A stretch of 64,000 nt of DNA from positions 1 to 64,000 of the forward strand of contig JADJSY010000017.1 in the NCBI GenBank assembly GCA_016711435.1, in the 5' to 3' direction. The first letter of the stretch is position 1. Each line of letters starts with the position of its first letter. This DNA comes from Lewinellaceae bacterium. GTDB taxonomy: Bacteria; Bacteroidota; Bacteroidia; Chitinophagales; Saprospiraceae. Under the pieces are notes generated by a model. It was not told where the DNA came from and did no database searches. It saw only the letters and a program-made list of their open reading frames with translations. Positions 1 to 7,739 of this stretch are shown here, piece after piece. The translations under genes and the position numbers were made by a program.

Positions 1-129
1 GTCACCAGCGCAGGCCTGATCGGTCGCATTACAAAAATTGACGGACCGGTTGTTCGCCTCATGGTGGATGAAAAAACCTTCATCCGTGTTGTAAAAACTT
101 CTATCCAAGGCGAATTCAAAAGCGCATGA
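1..129 (+). CDS. yajC: YajC-like preprotein translocase subunit, C-terminal part
   Basis: Reading frame 1 is open from the window edge to a TGA at 127-129 and gives 42 residues, beginning VTSAGLIGRI and ending GEFKSA. The pattern of a Thr-Ser/Ala-Gly-Leu-x-Gly-x-Ile turn followed by a short beta strand and a Val-rich stretch is what the C-terminal half of YajC looks like; YajC is the small single-span accessory subunit of the SecDF-YajC complex in the inner membrane. The N-terminal membrane helix would lie outside the window. Its stop codon overlaps the ATG of the next frame (ATGA at 126-129), which suggests translational coupling. Identification rests on a short fragment. Confidence 0.6.
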   Translation, partial: VTSAGLIGRITKIDGPVVRLMVDEKTFIRVVKTSIQGEFKSA

Positions 130-1103
130 TAACTGCTTTGGTGTTTGGTGTTTGGTGTTTGGTGTTTGGGGCGCTTCGCCTTTGGCAATGGTATGCTTTT
201 TGGCCGAAATACTCACATCTGCCAAAAGCGAAGCGCCCCAAACACCAAACCCCAAACACCAAACACAGCTTTGCGCTTTGCTTTCTGGTTTTGTTGTGCG
301 TACAAGCGTCGGCTCAAAGTCCCTGGACGCGTGGAAAAGCCGGTTTTTATGCCCAGGCGGCCTGGCAGACGATTCCAAGATACCCATCCATTTATGATAA
401 AAATGCGATGGATGGAAAACGGGTTTTGGAAAGGGAAATTACTGAGAACGCATTTCAGATGTACGGAGAATACGGCATTACACCTAAAACAACCGTATGG
501 ATGGCTATTCCCTACCGTTTTGTACGCTCCGGTGGGGTAGTCGGCAATTCACCGACACAACTACAGGCTGGCGCCCTGCGCGGATTCGGGAATATTTCGG
601 TTGCGGTCCGGCAAAATTTTATAGATGGAAATTTGGCTTTCAGCGGTCAAATCAGGATTGATCTCCCCAGGAATAAAGAAAGTCAACTCACCGGACTAAG
701 TACCGGTTACGACGCCCTGACCTTGTATTCTACGCTTAGCGTAGGACAGGGTTACGGAAAAATGTACTGGTATGCCTATGCCGGTTGGGGTGGTCGCGGA
801 ATCATAGGCAATCATTTTATACATGCTGGCTCCGAAGCCGGCGTGAAATTCAGAAAACACTGGTTTATTCTGTTCAGCGATTATTTGCAGAACATCGGCT
901 CGGAAACCTATTTCGTGTCGCCGGCCAATATTAAAACGGGGCTTTTCCTGCCAGACCAGAGCTATTGGGCTTTCGGCGGGAAAGGAATTCTCGCGTTCAG
1001 TCGCTTTTATGGCGGAATACTCACTGTTGCCGGCGCATTCGACGGCGACCTCGTACCCATCCAGCCAGCGTATTCTGCAGGTCTGTATTTCAAATGGGAT
1101 TAG
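126..1103 (+). CDS. Secreted outer-membrane beta-barrel-like protein with repeat-encoded N-terminus
   Basis: 325 residues. A hydrophobic signal core (FALCFLVLLC) with an ASA-Q cleavage-like site ends near residue 63, followed by about 260 residues rich in alternating aromatic/Gly strands and ending in FKWD, as in outer-membrane barrels of unknown function in Bacteroidota. The ATG at 126 overlaps the yajC stop, but residues 5-47 are encoded by a large family A hairpin (137-267) and read as Lys/Pro/His-rich low complexity. There is no in-frame ATG between the hairpin and the signal core, so either this start is used, a GTG inside the repeat is used, or the original start was displaced when the repeat arrived. 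The last codons are copied in an inverted repeat immediately downstream (1091-1150). No specific function can be assigned. Confidence 0.6.
   Translation: MITALVFGVWCLVFGALRLWQWYAFWPKYSHLPKAKRPKHQTPNTKHSFALCFLVLLCVQASAQSPWTRGKAGFYAQAAWQTIPRYPSIYDKNAMDGKRVLEREITENAFQMYGEYGITPKTTVWMAIPYRFVRSGGVVGNSPTQLQAGALRGFGNISVAVRQNFIDGNLAFSGQIRIDLPRNKESQLTGLSTGYDALTLYSTLSVGQGYGKMYWYAYAGWGGRGIIGNHFIHAGSEAGVKFRKHWFILFSDYLQNIGSETYFVSPANIKTGLFLPDQSYWAFGGKGILAFSRFYGGILTVAGAFDGDLVPIQPAYSAGLYFKWD
137..267. repeat. Family A hairpin (GTGTTTG heptads) inside an ORF start
   Basis: The left arm (about 140-186) is tandem GTGTTTG units followed by a GC-rich apex (GGGGCGCTTCGCC, then TTTGGCA). The right arm (about 221-267) is its near-perfect reverse complement. 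The 34-base loop contains GGCCGAAATACTCAC, a motif recurring in other family A loops. It lies within 15 bases of the yajC stop and inside the next reading frame. Confidence 0.9.
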
Positions 1104-1150
1104 GTACCGCCGACCGCCGAACAGGGCTCGGCGGTACCTAATCCCATTTG
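1091..1150. terminator. 23-bp perfect inverted repeat overlapping a gene end
   Basis: The 23 bases at 1091-1113, which include the last codons and the TAG of the preceding gene, recur as an exact reverse complement at 1128-1150, with a 14-base loop that is itself part-palindromic. No T-run follows, so if it ends transcription it does so without a classical U-tract; it may instead protect the mRNA 3' end. Confidence 0.6.
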
Positions 1151-1250
1151 AAAAATCTCCTGTAGCGTGGGTTTTAGCGAAAAAATCGGGACGCTGGTCG
1201 GGAAATGACAACCGCATCAGGCGCCCCCTATGCATTTTTGCCCCGTTCTC

Positions 1251-1283
1251 ACAACTCACCACTCACGATTCACCACTCACGAT
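1251..1283. repeat. Single arm of CTCACCACTCACGATT-type tandem repeat
   Basis: A short tandem array of CTCACCACT/CACGATT units runs directly into the ATG of the next gene. It resembles one arm of the hairpins seen elsewhere, without a mate. Confidence 0.5.
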
Positions 1284-2067
1284 GAGAAGCAACCACGAAA
1301 TTGATTACAAAATTCACGGCGAAGAGATGCAATGCGTTGAAATCGAACTTGATCCGCAAGAGACTGTCATCGCCGAGTCTGGCAGTTTTATGTTTATGGA
1401 CGAAGGCATCGAAATGGCCACCGTTTTTGGTGACGGCAGCGGTCGGGCGGAAGGGTTTTTCGGAAAACTCATGACCGCCGGCAAACGCCTGCTCACGGGT
1501 GAAAGTCTGTTTATGACGACTTTCACCAACCATGTGCACGGAAAACAAAAGGTGACTTTTGCGGCGCCTTATGCCGGTAAAATTGTGCCTTTGGATTTGA
1601 TGCATTATAACGGTAAAATCATTTGCCAAAAAGACGCATTCCTCTGCGCTGCCAAAGGCGTACAGGTAGGCATTGAATTCCAGCGGAAACTGGGCACAGG
1701 CCTGTTCGGCGGTGAAGGTTTTATTATGCAAAAATTGGAAGGCGACGGCATGGCGTTCGTACATGCGGGCGGTTATATCCTCGAACGCGAATTGCAGGTG
1801 GGCGAAGTCCTGCGCGTCGATACAGGTTGTATTGTTGCATTTACCAGCAGGGTGGATTATGATATTCAGTTTGTAAAAGGTGTACGAAATATGGTTTTCG
1901 GCGGCGAAGGGTTGTTTTTTGCCGTGCTGCGCGGCCCCGGCAAAGTATGGCTGCAATCGCTTCCGGTGAGCCGGTTAGCTGCCAAAATTATTTCCTATGG
2001 CACCTATAACCGCAACGATGAAGGCAGTATCCTGGGAGGTTTGGGCAATACGCTGGACGGGAATTAA
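1282..2067 (+). CDS. AIM24 / TIGR00266 family protein
   Basis: 261 residues from the ATG at 1282; the open frame extends further upstream but only through repeat sequence. The protein starts NHEIDYKIHGEEMQCVEIELDPQE and has the family's glycine-rich repeats (GEGFIMQKLEGDGMAFVHAGG near residues 149-169) and the terminal GGLGNTLDGN. TIGR00266/AIM24 proteins adopt a double-stranded beta-helix related to tryptophan RNA-binding attenuator protein; the mitochondrial member helps organise cristae, whereas the bacterial function is not known. No signal peptide or membrane helix is visible, so it is probably cytoplasmic. Placement after an unrelated outer-membrane gene and a hairpin says little about its role. 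Confidence 0.85.
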   Translation: MRSNHEIDYKIHGEEMQCVEIELDPQETVIAESGSFMFMDEGIEMATVFGDGSGRAEGFFGKLMTAGKRLLTGESLFMTTFTNHVHGKQKVTFAAPYAGKIVPLDLMHYNGKIICQKDAFLCAAKGVQVGIEFQRKLGTGLFGGEGFIMQKLEGDGMAFVHAGGYILERELQVGEVLRVDTGCIVAFTSRVDYDIQFVKGVRNMVFGGEGLFFAVLRGPGKVWLQSLPVSRLAAKIISYGTYNRNDEGSILGGLGNTLDGN

Positions 2068-2095
2068 TTATTTATGACAAATTGGAATGTTGCTC

Positions 2096-2103
2096 TACTT
2101 TTG
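2096..2103 (+). promoter_or_regulatory. Bacteroidota -7 element upstream of tyrS
   Basis: TACTTTTG fits the TAnnTTTG consensus used by the Bacteroidota primary sigma factor. It lies about 70 bases before the tyrS start. The -33 position reads TTTATG, only a partial match. Confidence 0.5.
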
Positions 2104-2171
2104 CGGCCCCTTGGGAAACTTTCAACGCTGTTTTTACATTCCCTTGTGGTAACAACCAACGCAAAACTGAT

Positions 2172-3455
2172 ATGGACTTTGTTTCAGAACTCCGCTGGCG
2201 CGGACTTATTCACGATGTAACACCGGGTATTGAAGAGCACATGCAAAAAGGCCCGATACGCGCCTATATCGGTTTCGACCCGACGGCGTCCTCGCTGACG
2301 ATCGGTAATTACGTCCAGATCATGCTACTGACCTTTCTGCAACGTGCAGGGCATCAGCCCGTTGTGCTCATGGGCGGCGCAACTGGGCGCATTGGCGACC
2401 CGAGCGGTAAGGACAAGGAACGTGAACTGAAAAGTTATGACGAACTGGATGCCAATATTGCCCGCCAGATGTTGCAGATGAAGCAATTTCTGAATTTCGA
2501 TCCTGCGTTGCCTAACCACGCCTTGCTGCTCAATAACTACGATTTTTACAAAGACATGAACGTGCTCGATTTTCTCCGGGATGTCGGTAAGTACCTGACT
2601 GTCAATTACATGATGTCGAAGGAAAGCGTGAAGCGCCGCATAGAAGGAGAAACAGGCATTTCCTTTACCGAATTCAGTTACCAGTTGCTGCAAGGCTACG
2701 ATTTTGTTTTGTTGAACCGCGAGCACAGCATCAGCGTACAGATGGGCGGCTCGGATCAATACGGAAATATCACTGCCGGGGTAGAGCTGGCCCGCAAGAT
2801 TGACGAAGCAAAAGTGTTTGCACTGACCACGCCGCTACTGACCAAAGCGGACGGTACCAAATTCGGCAAAAGCGAAGGTGGAAACATATGGCTGGACCCG
2901 ACCATGACCAGCCCTTATAAATTTTACCAGTTCTGGCTGAATGCGGACGACCGCGATCTGCCCAAATACCTGCGTTACTTTTCACTGCGCGGAAAGGAAG
3001 AAATAGAAGCGCTGGAAAGCAACGAAACACCGCAGGCCATCAAACGCATTTTTGCCGAAGAAATGACACGGCGGGTGCATGGGGATGCGACTTTTGAAGC
3101 GGTACTGGCTGTTTCAGCATTGCTGTTCGATCCAAAAGCCGATGCGGAAACTTTGCGTAGCCTTGACGCCAACATGCTGGTTCAGGTAGCGGAGGAAATT
3201 CCTTCGCCAAAAATATCTGCTTCCTTATTGCAGGAGCCTCAAAATCTGTTGGACTTTTTGAGCGATCAAACAAGTATTTTATCGAGCCGCACCGAAGCGA
3301 AAAAAGCCATTCAAAACAATGCGATTTCTGTCAATAAGGTAAAAATTTCCGATTTGAATACCATGGTGAGCACGGCAGACTTGTTGCATGGCCGTTTTAT
3401 GATGGTGGAAAACGGAAAGAAAAACAAGTTTTTGGTTGAGTTTAACCAGTTTTAA
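2172..3455 (+). CDS. tyrS: Tyrosine--tRNA ligase
   Basis: 427 residues, the normal length for bacterial TyrRS. It activates tyrosine with ATP and charges tRNA-Tyr. The class I signatures are visible: a HIGH-equivalent around residues 41-48 (SSLTIGNY), tyrosine-site residues in the QMGGSDQYGNI stretch (190-200) and the KMSKS-equivalent KFGKS at 230-234. The last ~70 residues form the S4-like RNA-binding domain (SSRTEAKKAIQNNAISVN). The ATG at 2172 is chosen because the family starts a few residues before the WRGLIHD motif; upstream codons are in frame but unlike the family. The gene runs convergently into a Uma2 gene and overlaps it by 14 bases. Confidence 0.97.
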   Translation: MDFVSELRWRGLIHDVTPGIEEHMQKGPIRAYIGFDPTASSLTIGNYVQIMLLTFLQRAGHQPVVLMGGATGRIGDPSGKDKERELKSYDELDANIARQMLQMKQFLNFDPALPNHALLLNNYDFYKDMNVLDFLRDVGKYLTVNYMMSKESVKRRIEGETGISFTEFSYQLLQGYDFVLLNREHSISVQMGGSDQYGNITAGVELARKIDEAKVFALTTPLLTKADGTKFGKSEGGNIWLDPTMTSPYKFYQFWLNADDRDLPKYLRYFSLRGKEEIEALESNETPQAIKRIFAEEMTRRVHGDATFEAVLAVSALLFDPKADAETLRSLDANMLVQVAEEIPSPKISASLLQEPQNLLDFLSDQTSILSSRTEAKKAIQNNAISVNKVKISDLNTMVSTADLLHGRFMMVENGKKNKFLVEFNQF

Positions 3456-4068
3456 ACAAATCTGCCAAGCGCAACTCAAATCCAGGAAGCACCTCGCCAC
3501 CTGATAAAGTGTCATCAAAAGAGACGGTCTGAATATCGCCATTTTCCGTGTACACAAATGTCTTACGTCCTTTTGGGTCGACGAGCCAGCCCATGCGGCA
3601 GCCGACGGCGATATATTCCTCCATTTTTTTCTTCAGATGAGCAAGACTTTGATCTTTCGAGCGAAGTTCCAATACAAAATCTGGCGCAATGGGTGCAAAA
3701 TGATTGCGTTCAGCAGAAGTTAATGCTTCCCAGCGATCTTTACTGATCCATGATACATCGGGCGAACGTTCTGCTCCATTGGGCAGTTTAAAACCTGTGG
3801 AAGAGTCGAAGACTTCACCTAATTGGCGTTGTTCGTTCCAAATGCCAAGTTTGATGGTCAGTTTAGCATTTCTGTTTCCTGTTTCAGAGGTAGTGGGTGG
3901 CATAATGAAGATTGTTTTCTCTGCGTCGCGCTCGATGCGCAACTCTGGATTAAGTTGACAAAACTCAAAAAATGTTTCATCATTCATGACACTGCCGGGT
4001 AGCCTGAAAGAAATGCCCGGAAATGTTTGTACATCTTGCTCAGGAGTAACATTCTTTGCTGCTGTCAT
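3442..4068 (-). CDS. Uma2 family (DUF820) putative endonuclease
   Basis: 208 residues with the Uma2/DUF820 layout: an N-terminal FEFCQLNPELRIERDAE segment, then a PD-(D/E)xK-like core. Candidate catalytic residues are Asp104 (RSPDVSW), Glu134 and Lys138 (ELRSK). Family members are small restriction-endonuclease-fold proteins, very abundant in cyanobacteria and filamentous Bacteroidota, and their biological role is unsettled. The gene is transcribed towards tyrS and its last codons overlap the tyrS end. No partner methylase or toxin-antitoxin partner is adjacent. An internal start at Met28 is possible. Confidence 0.85.
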   Translation of the reverse strand: MTAAKNVTPEQDVQTFPGISFRLPGSVMNDETFFEFCQLNPELRIERDAEKTIFIMPPTTSETGNRNAKLTIKLGIWNEQRQLGEVFDSSTGFKLPNGAERSPDVSWISKDRWEALTSAERNHFAPIAPDFVLELRSKDQSLAHLKKKMEEYIAVGCRMGWLVDPKGRKTFVYTENGDIQTVSFDDTLSGGEVLPGFELRLADLFKTG

Positions 4069-4145
4069 AAGAAATAATTTTGAAACAAAAATAACAAAAT
4101 TTTACCAAAAAATGGCCCTGAAAAACAGCATCACCGTTTTTCACC

Positions 4146-4176
4146 CCGATAACTGATAACAAATAACTGATAACTA
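4146..4176. repeat. Single arm of family B repeat (GATAACT heptads)
   Basis: Tandem GATAACT/GATAACA/AATAACT heptads end at the stop codon of the cystathionine beta-synthase gene. No complementary arm is present nearby, so this is a half-element. Confidence 0.7.
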
Positions 4177-5532
4177 TATGGCCTGGATCAAATCATACTG
4201 CGTCACAATATGCAAGCCTCCGGAACGGTCGGTCGCAATAACGGCAGGAATATCCTTGCTGATATAGCGGTTCAGTTGACTGATCGGCATATTGTCTTTG
4301 ACCACCGGGAAAGCTTCACCCATGACCGCTTTGAGTTGTTTTTCCGCGTTTTGGAGCGGGTTTTCCAGCAGGATATGCAGCACTTGCGTTTCGGTGATGG
4401 AGCCGACCACTTTGTCGCCGTCCTGTACAGGCAATTGGCTGATGTCGTGCGATTTCATCAGGTTGAACGCGCTGCGCACCGTATCATCCACCTGTGCGGC
4501 TAGGAAACGGCGGTCTTTTTTGCGGGCGATCAGATCGCTTACTTTCATTTCTTCTTCCAGGAACCCACGTTCACGCATCCAGTCGTCGTTGTAGATTTTT
4601 CCGACATAACGGCTGCCGTGGTCATGGAAAATGAGCACTACCACGTCATTTTTCTTCAGGCGGCCGCGCAGTTGCCACAGTGCGCCCATAGCGCTGCCTG
4701 CGGAATAACCCAGCAGAATTCCTTCTTCGCGGGCGAGTCGACGCGCCCAGAGCGCCGCATCTTTATCACTTACTTTTTCAAATAAATCAATGAGTCCGAA
4801 ATCGACATTGGCGGGAAGAATATCCTCTCCGATGCCTTCTGTGATGTAGGGATAAATTTCTTTTGGGTCAAAAACGCCCGTTTCATGGTATTTTTTGAAC
4901 ACAGAACCGTATGTGTCCGCGCCCCAGACCTGGATATTCGGATTTTTTTCTTTCAAGAATTTTGCCACGCCGCTGACGGTCCCCCCGGTACCGACACCTA
5001 CCACGAGGTGTGTGATTTTACCATCGGTTTGCTCCCATATTTCCGGGCCTGTGCTTTCGTAGTGCGCCTGGCGATTGGAGAGGTTGTCATATTGGTTGCA
5101 CCAGAAAGAATTCGGGATTTCGGTGCTGAGCCGCCGCGCTACGGAATAGTAGGAGCGTGGGTCGTTCGGCTCTACATTGGTCGGACACACAATCACTTCC
5201 GCGCCGACAGCCTTCAATAAATCGACTTTTTCCTTGCTTTGTTTGTCCGTAGTGGTAAAAATACAGCGATATCCACGTACACAGCCGACTAAAGCAAGCC
5301 CCATGCCCGTGTTGCCGGAGGTGCATTCTATGATGGTACCGCCCGGCTTAAGATCGCCGCGCGCCTCGGCGTCGTCAATCATTTTGACCGCCATACGGTC
5401 TTTGATGCTGTGTCCTGGATTGAATGTTTCTACCTTGGAAAGTACTAATGCGGGAATATCGGCAGCCACATTGTTCAGTTTTACAAGTGGGGTATTGCCT
5501 ATGGTTTCAAGGATATTTTTCTTATAATTCAT
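4174..5532 (-). CDS. Cystathionine beta-synthase (PLP enzyme with CBS-domain pair)
   Basis: 452 residues. Residues 1-330 form a fold-type II PLP enzyme: the internal aldimine lysine is Lys44 (HSIKDR), the substrate-binding loop is TSGNTG at 71-76, and a GVGTGG phosphate-binding loop follows. From about residue 335 two CBS modules follow (KVSDLIARKKDRRFLAAQVDD... and ...VVKDNMPISQLNRYI), which in eukaryotic enzymes bind S-adenosylmethionine and regulate activity. The expected reaction is serine plus homocysteine to cystathionine; O-acetylserine sulfhydrylase activity is an alternative, but the C-terminal pair favours the CBS type. It lies 86 bases downstream of the LolD-like ATPase in the same direction. 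Confidence 0.9.
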   Translation of the reverse strand: MNYKKNILETIGNTPLVKLNNVAADIPALVLSKVETFNPGHSIKDRMAVKMIDDAEARGDLKPGGTIIECTSGNTGMGLALVGCVRGYRCIFTTTDKQSKEKVDLLKAVGAEVIVCPTNVEPNDPRSYYSVARRLSTEIPNSFWCNQYDNLSNRQAHYESTGPEIWEQTDGKITHLVVGVGTGGTVSGVAKFLKEKNPNIQVWGADTYGSVFKKYHETGVFDPKEIYPYITEGIGEDILPANVDFGLIDLFEKVSDKDAALWARRLAREEGILLGYSAGSAMGALWQLRGRLKKNDVVVLIFHDHGSRYVGKIYNDDWMRERGFLEEEMKVSDLIARKKDRRFLAAQVDDTVRSAFNLMKSHDISQLPVQDGDKVVGSITETQVLHILLENPLQNAEKQLKAVMGEAFPVVKDNMPISQLNRYISKDIPAVIATDRSGGLHIVTQYDLIQAI

Positions 5533-5618
5533 TCGTTGACTTTATTGTTTCTAGGACATAAATGTTCAATTGGATTCGCTTGCTTTATTTTGTTTCTTAA
5601 ACGCCACCGGCAGTATCC

Positions 5619-6341
5619 TTATTCTTCCACTGGCGCAGGTATGTTGGTCACACTCACGATATTATCATTGAGCTGATCGCTTTCAATAAGTCCGTCTCGT
5701 AAACGTACCACGCGGTGGGCATGCAGCGCAATGTCATGCTCGTGTGTGACCAGGATAACAGTGTTGCCTGCTTTATGGATTTGCTCGAACAAGCCCATAA
5801 TTTCATAGGATGTTTTACTGTCCAGGTTACCGGTCGGTTCGTCGGCCAGAATAATAGCCGGATCGTTCACCAATGCACGCGCCACAGCGACGCGTTGGCG
5901 CTGACCGCCGGAAAGTTCGTTGGGTTTGTGGTTTACACGGTCGCCGAGACCGACCGATTCCAGCACCTTACGGGCCTTGGCAAGTCGTTCTTCTCTTCCA
6001 ATACCTGCATATACCAGGGGCAGCGCTACGTTTTCAAGCGCCGACAGCCGGGGCATCAGATTGAACGTCTGGAATACAAAGCCGATTTCCTTGTTTCGCA
6101 CTTCTGCGAGTTCGCCGTCATCCATGGTGCTGACTTCCGTGCCGTTGAGCCAGTATTCGCCGCTGGTAGGGGAGTCTAAGCAGCCGAGCAGGTTCATGAG
6201 CGTTGACTTTCCGCTGCCTGAAGGGCCCATAAGCGCGACGTATTCATTTTTGGCAATATCAAGCGATACGGTTTTGAGCGCCTCGACTATTTCGGCGCCC
6301 ATAATATATGTCTTGTTGAGATTTTTGATAGAAATCAGCAT
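5619..6341 (-). CDS. ABC transporter ATP-binding protein, LolD/MacB type
   Basis: 240 residues. Walker A is GPSGSGKS at 39-46, the Q-loop is FVFQTFNL near 88-95, the signature is LSGGQ at 143-147 and Walker B is AIILADE at 162-168, followed by the H-loop in VTHEHD. The sequence is closest in style to the MacB/LolD class that works with FtsX/MacB-like permeases to extract lipoproteins or drive mechanotransmission across the periplasm. No permease is adjacent; a MacB-type permease without its own ATPase lies at 45.5-46.7 kb and could be a partner, but this is inference only. It is probably co-transcribed with gatC and the small membrane gene upstream. Confidence 0.9.
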   Translation of the reverse strand: MLISIKNLNKTYIMGAEIVEALKTVSLDIAKNEYVALMGPSGSGKSTLMNLLGCLDSPTSGEYWLNGTEVSTMDDGELAEVRNKEIGFVFQTFNLMPRLSALENVALPLVYAGIGREERLAKARKVLESVGLGDRVNHKPNELSGGQRQRVAVARALVNDPAIILADEPTGNLDSKTSYEIMGLFEQIHKAGNTVILVTHEHDIALHAHRVVRLRDGLIESDQLNDNIVSVTNIPAPVEE

Positions 6342-6368
6342 TTTTCAGTACGATGTATATGAAAATAG

Positions 6369-6455
6369 TAAAAGGGCAAAAGAGCAAAATTGCAAAGTGT
6401 AAAAGCAAGGTGAGTCAATGATTTGCATTGCTTTTTGCCCTTTGCAATTTTGTTT
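6369..6455. repeat. Family E inverted repeat (GGGCAAAA/GCAAAATTGC)
   Basis: Units of AAAGGGCAAAA and GCAAAATTGCAAAG on the left are mirrored imperfectly by CTTTTTGCCCTTTGCAATTTTG on the right. It lies between the small membrane gene and the ATPase gene. Related copies occur at 50.5, 55.1 and 58.5 kb. Confidence 0.7.
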
Positions 6456-6465
6456 ATGTTGTTTT

Positions 6466-6630
6466 TTAAGTTCGTTTTTTTCTCAAAAACAATCCCGTTA
6501 CAACAGCAAATAAACCGACGAGCAAACCGGTAAATTTTCCAATCAGATAAGGAAACCAGCGATCTGCAATGAAGTAGAGCAAAATGGCAACAACCCCGAA
6601 AATAATGATCCAGTACAGTGGTTTTCGCAT
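6466..6630 (-). CDS. Small 54-residue membrane protein
   Basis: A short frame of 54 codons plus stop starts with ATG (complement of 6628-6630), two bases after the gatC stop, and reads MRKPLYWIIIFGVVAILLYF, then a middle with IADRWFPYLIGK and a second hydrophobic stretch before a KKRT tail. Two membrane helices (about 6-21 and 29-49) with a positive C-terminus are evident. Tight spacing to gatC, a sensible start and the charge pattern support a real gene. No family is recognised; small proteins of this type often go unannotated. It could serve as an accessory to the ATPase next door, but nothing in the sequence proves that. Confidence 0.65.
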   Translation of the reverse strand: MRKPLYWIIIFGVVAILLYFIADRWFPYLIGKFTGLLVGLFAVVTGLFLRKKRT

Positions 6631-6632
6631 GT

Positions 6633-6920
6633 TTAATCAATCATTTTAGGTACCATAAAAAATTGCCCGTTTTGCTCCGGGGCGTTTTGCAGTGCTTCTG
6701 ATGTAGTGAGTTGTCGGCCCACTTCGTCCGCTCTCAGCACATTTACCGCATCATTGAGGTATACCAGCGGTTCAACATTTTCAGTATCCAAAGCGCCCAA
6801 GGTGTCTACCATATCCAGAATGCGCTGAAGATCGCCTGTCAGTTTTTCGCGTTCGGCCTCACCGAGTTGCAAGCGGGACAGTTTTTCAAGGCGTGAAATA
6901 AGGGCTGCATCGATTTGCAT
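6633..6920 (-). CDS. gatC: Aspartyl/glutamyl-tRNA amidotransferase subunit C
   Basis: 95 residues, the standard GatC length. The family features are a start with two short helices (ISRLEKLSRLQLGEAEREKL), the LDTENVEPLVYL motif and a C-terminal FFMVPKMID tail that ends in the (V)PKV/I signature. GatC stabilises the GatA-GatB interface in the GatCAB complex, which converts misacylated Glu-tRNA-Gln or Asp-tRNA-Asn to the correct amide. gatA and gatB are not in the window. It is the first gene of a minus-strand run with the 54-residue membrane protein, the LolD-like ATPase and cystathionine beta-synthase. Confidence 0.95.
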   Translation of the reverse strand: MQIDAALISRLEKLSRLQLGEAEREKLTGDLQRILDMVDTLGALDTENVEPLVYLNDAVNVLRADEVGRQLTTSEALQNAPEQNGQFFMVPKMID

Positions 6921-6952
6921 AAAAAAAGGTTAGAAGTTTGTGTCAATATGAC

Positions 6953-6982
6953 CGTTCAACGTGGCCTGTCACTCGTTGAACG
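6953..6982. promoter_or_regulatory. 9-bp inverted repeat in a divergent promoter region
   Basis: CGTTCAACG at 6953-6961 and CGTTGAACG at 6974-6982 form a dyad with a 12-base spacer between the divergent gatC and deoxynucleoside kinase genes. It could be an operator or a small hairpin. A TACCTTCG element near 7047, a variant of TAnnTTTG, may drive the kinase gene. Confidence 0.35.
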
Positions 6983-7075
6983 AAATTTAATTTACTGGAT
7001 GTTGATAAAAAATGTGCGGGAAGGGCAATAGCCAACGGTCAACAATTTACCTTCGCTGCGCACAAAAGTACAGCA

Positions 7076-7726
7076 ATGAATCAAAGCTTACCATCCGATA
7101 AATCAATTATCAAACATGTTGCCATCGCCGGGAATATCGGGGCGGGCAAAACGACCCTCTGTGAAATCCTCGCCCGCCACTTTGGGTGGGACGTTCACTA
7201 CGAGGATACCGAAAGCAATCCATACCTGTCCGATTTCTATATGGACATGAAACGCTGGTCTTTCAACCTACAGGTTTTTTTCCTTTCCAGCCGCTATCAG
7301 CAGGTGTTGCGCATCCTGAATGGTAATCGCACAGTCATTCAGGACCGTACGATTTACGAAGACGCATTCATTTTTGCCCCAAATCTGGCAGATATGGGGC
7401 TGATGGAGCGCCGGGATTTTGAAAACTACCTGACGCTTTTTCAGTCCATCGTGTCGCAAGTAAAAGCGCCGGATCTGCTTATTTACCTGAAAGCGAGTAT
7501 CCCTACGCTGGTAGAACACATTCAAATGCGCGGACGCGACTACGAAGGAAGTATCAGCATCGACTACCTCAAGCGCCTCAACGAGCGCTACGACAACTGG
7601 ATCGGCAACTACCGGGAAGGCAAGTTGCTGGTGATCAATGTCGATCAACTGGATTTTTCCAGCAATAAAGAGGACTCCGGAAAGGTACTGGAAATGGTAC
7701 AGGCTGAATTACACGGATTATTCTAA
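7076..7726 (+). CDS. Deoxynucleoside kinase (dCK/dGK family)
   Basis: 216 residues. The P-loop is GNIGAGKTT at 19-27, the family's DRS-like motif is DRTIYED at 90-96, and the lid carries RGRDYEG near 150-160 with the usual Arg cluster. The enzyme phosphorylates deoxynucleosides with ATP in the salvage pathway; substrate choice (dA, dG or dC) cannot be read off. It starts at an ATG with no obvious Shine-Dalgarno sequence, as usual in this phylum. The next gene begins 13 bases after its stop and is probably co-transcribed. Confidence 0.93.
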   Translation: MNQSLPSDKSIIKHVAIAGNIGAGKTTLCEILARHFGWDVHYEDTESNPYLSDFYMDMKRWSFNLQVFFLSSRYQQVLRILNGNRTVIQDRTIYEDAFIFAPNLADMGLMERRDFENYLTLFQSIVSQVKAPDLLIYLKASIPTLVEHIQMRGRDYEGSISIDYLKRLNERYDNWIGNYREGKLLVINVDQLDFSSNKEDSGKVLEMVQAELHGLF

Positions 7727-7739
7727 ATATGCCAGACCA

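Noticed and set aside
3442..4068. Toxin of a toxin-antitoxin pair
   Set aside because: Uma2-like proteins are not established toxins and no small partner gene is adjacent.
5619..6341. Complete ABC exporter operon with the permease at 45.5 kb
   Set aside because: The genes are 39 kb apart; partnership is only a possibility.
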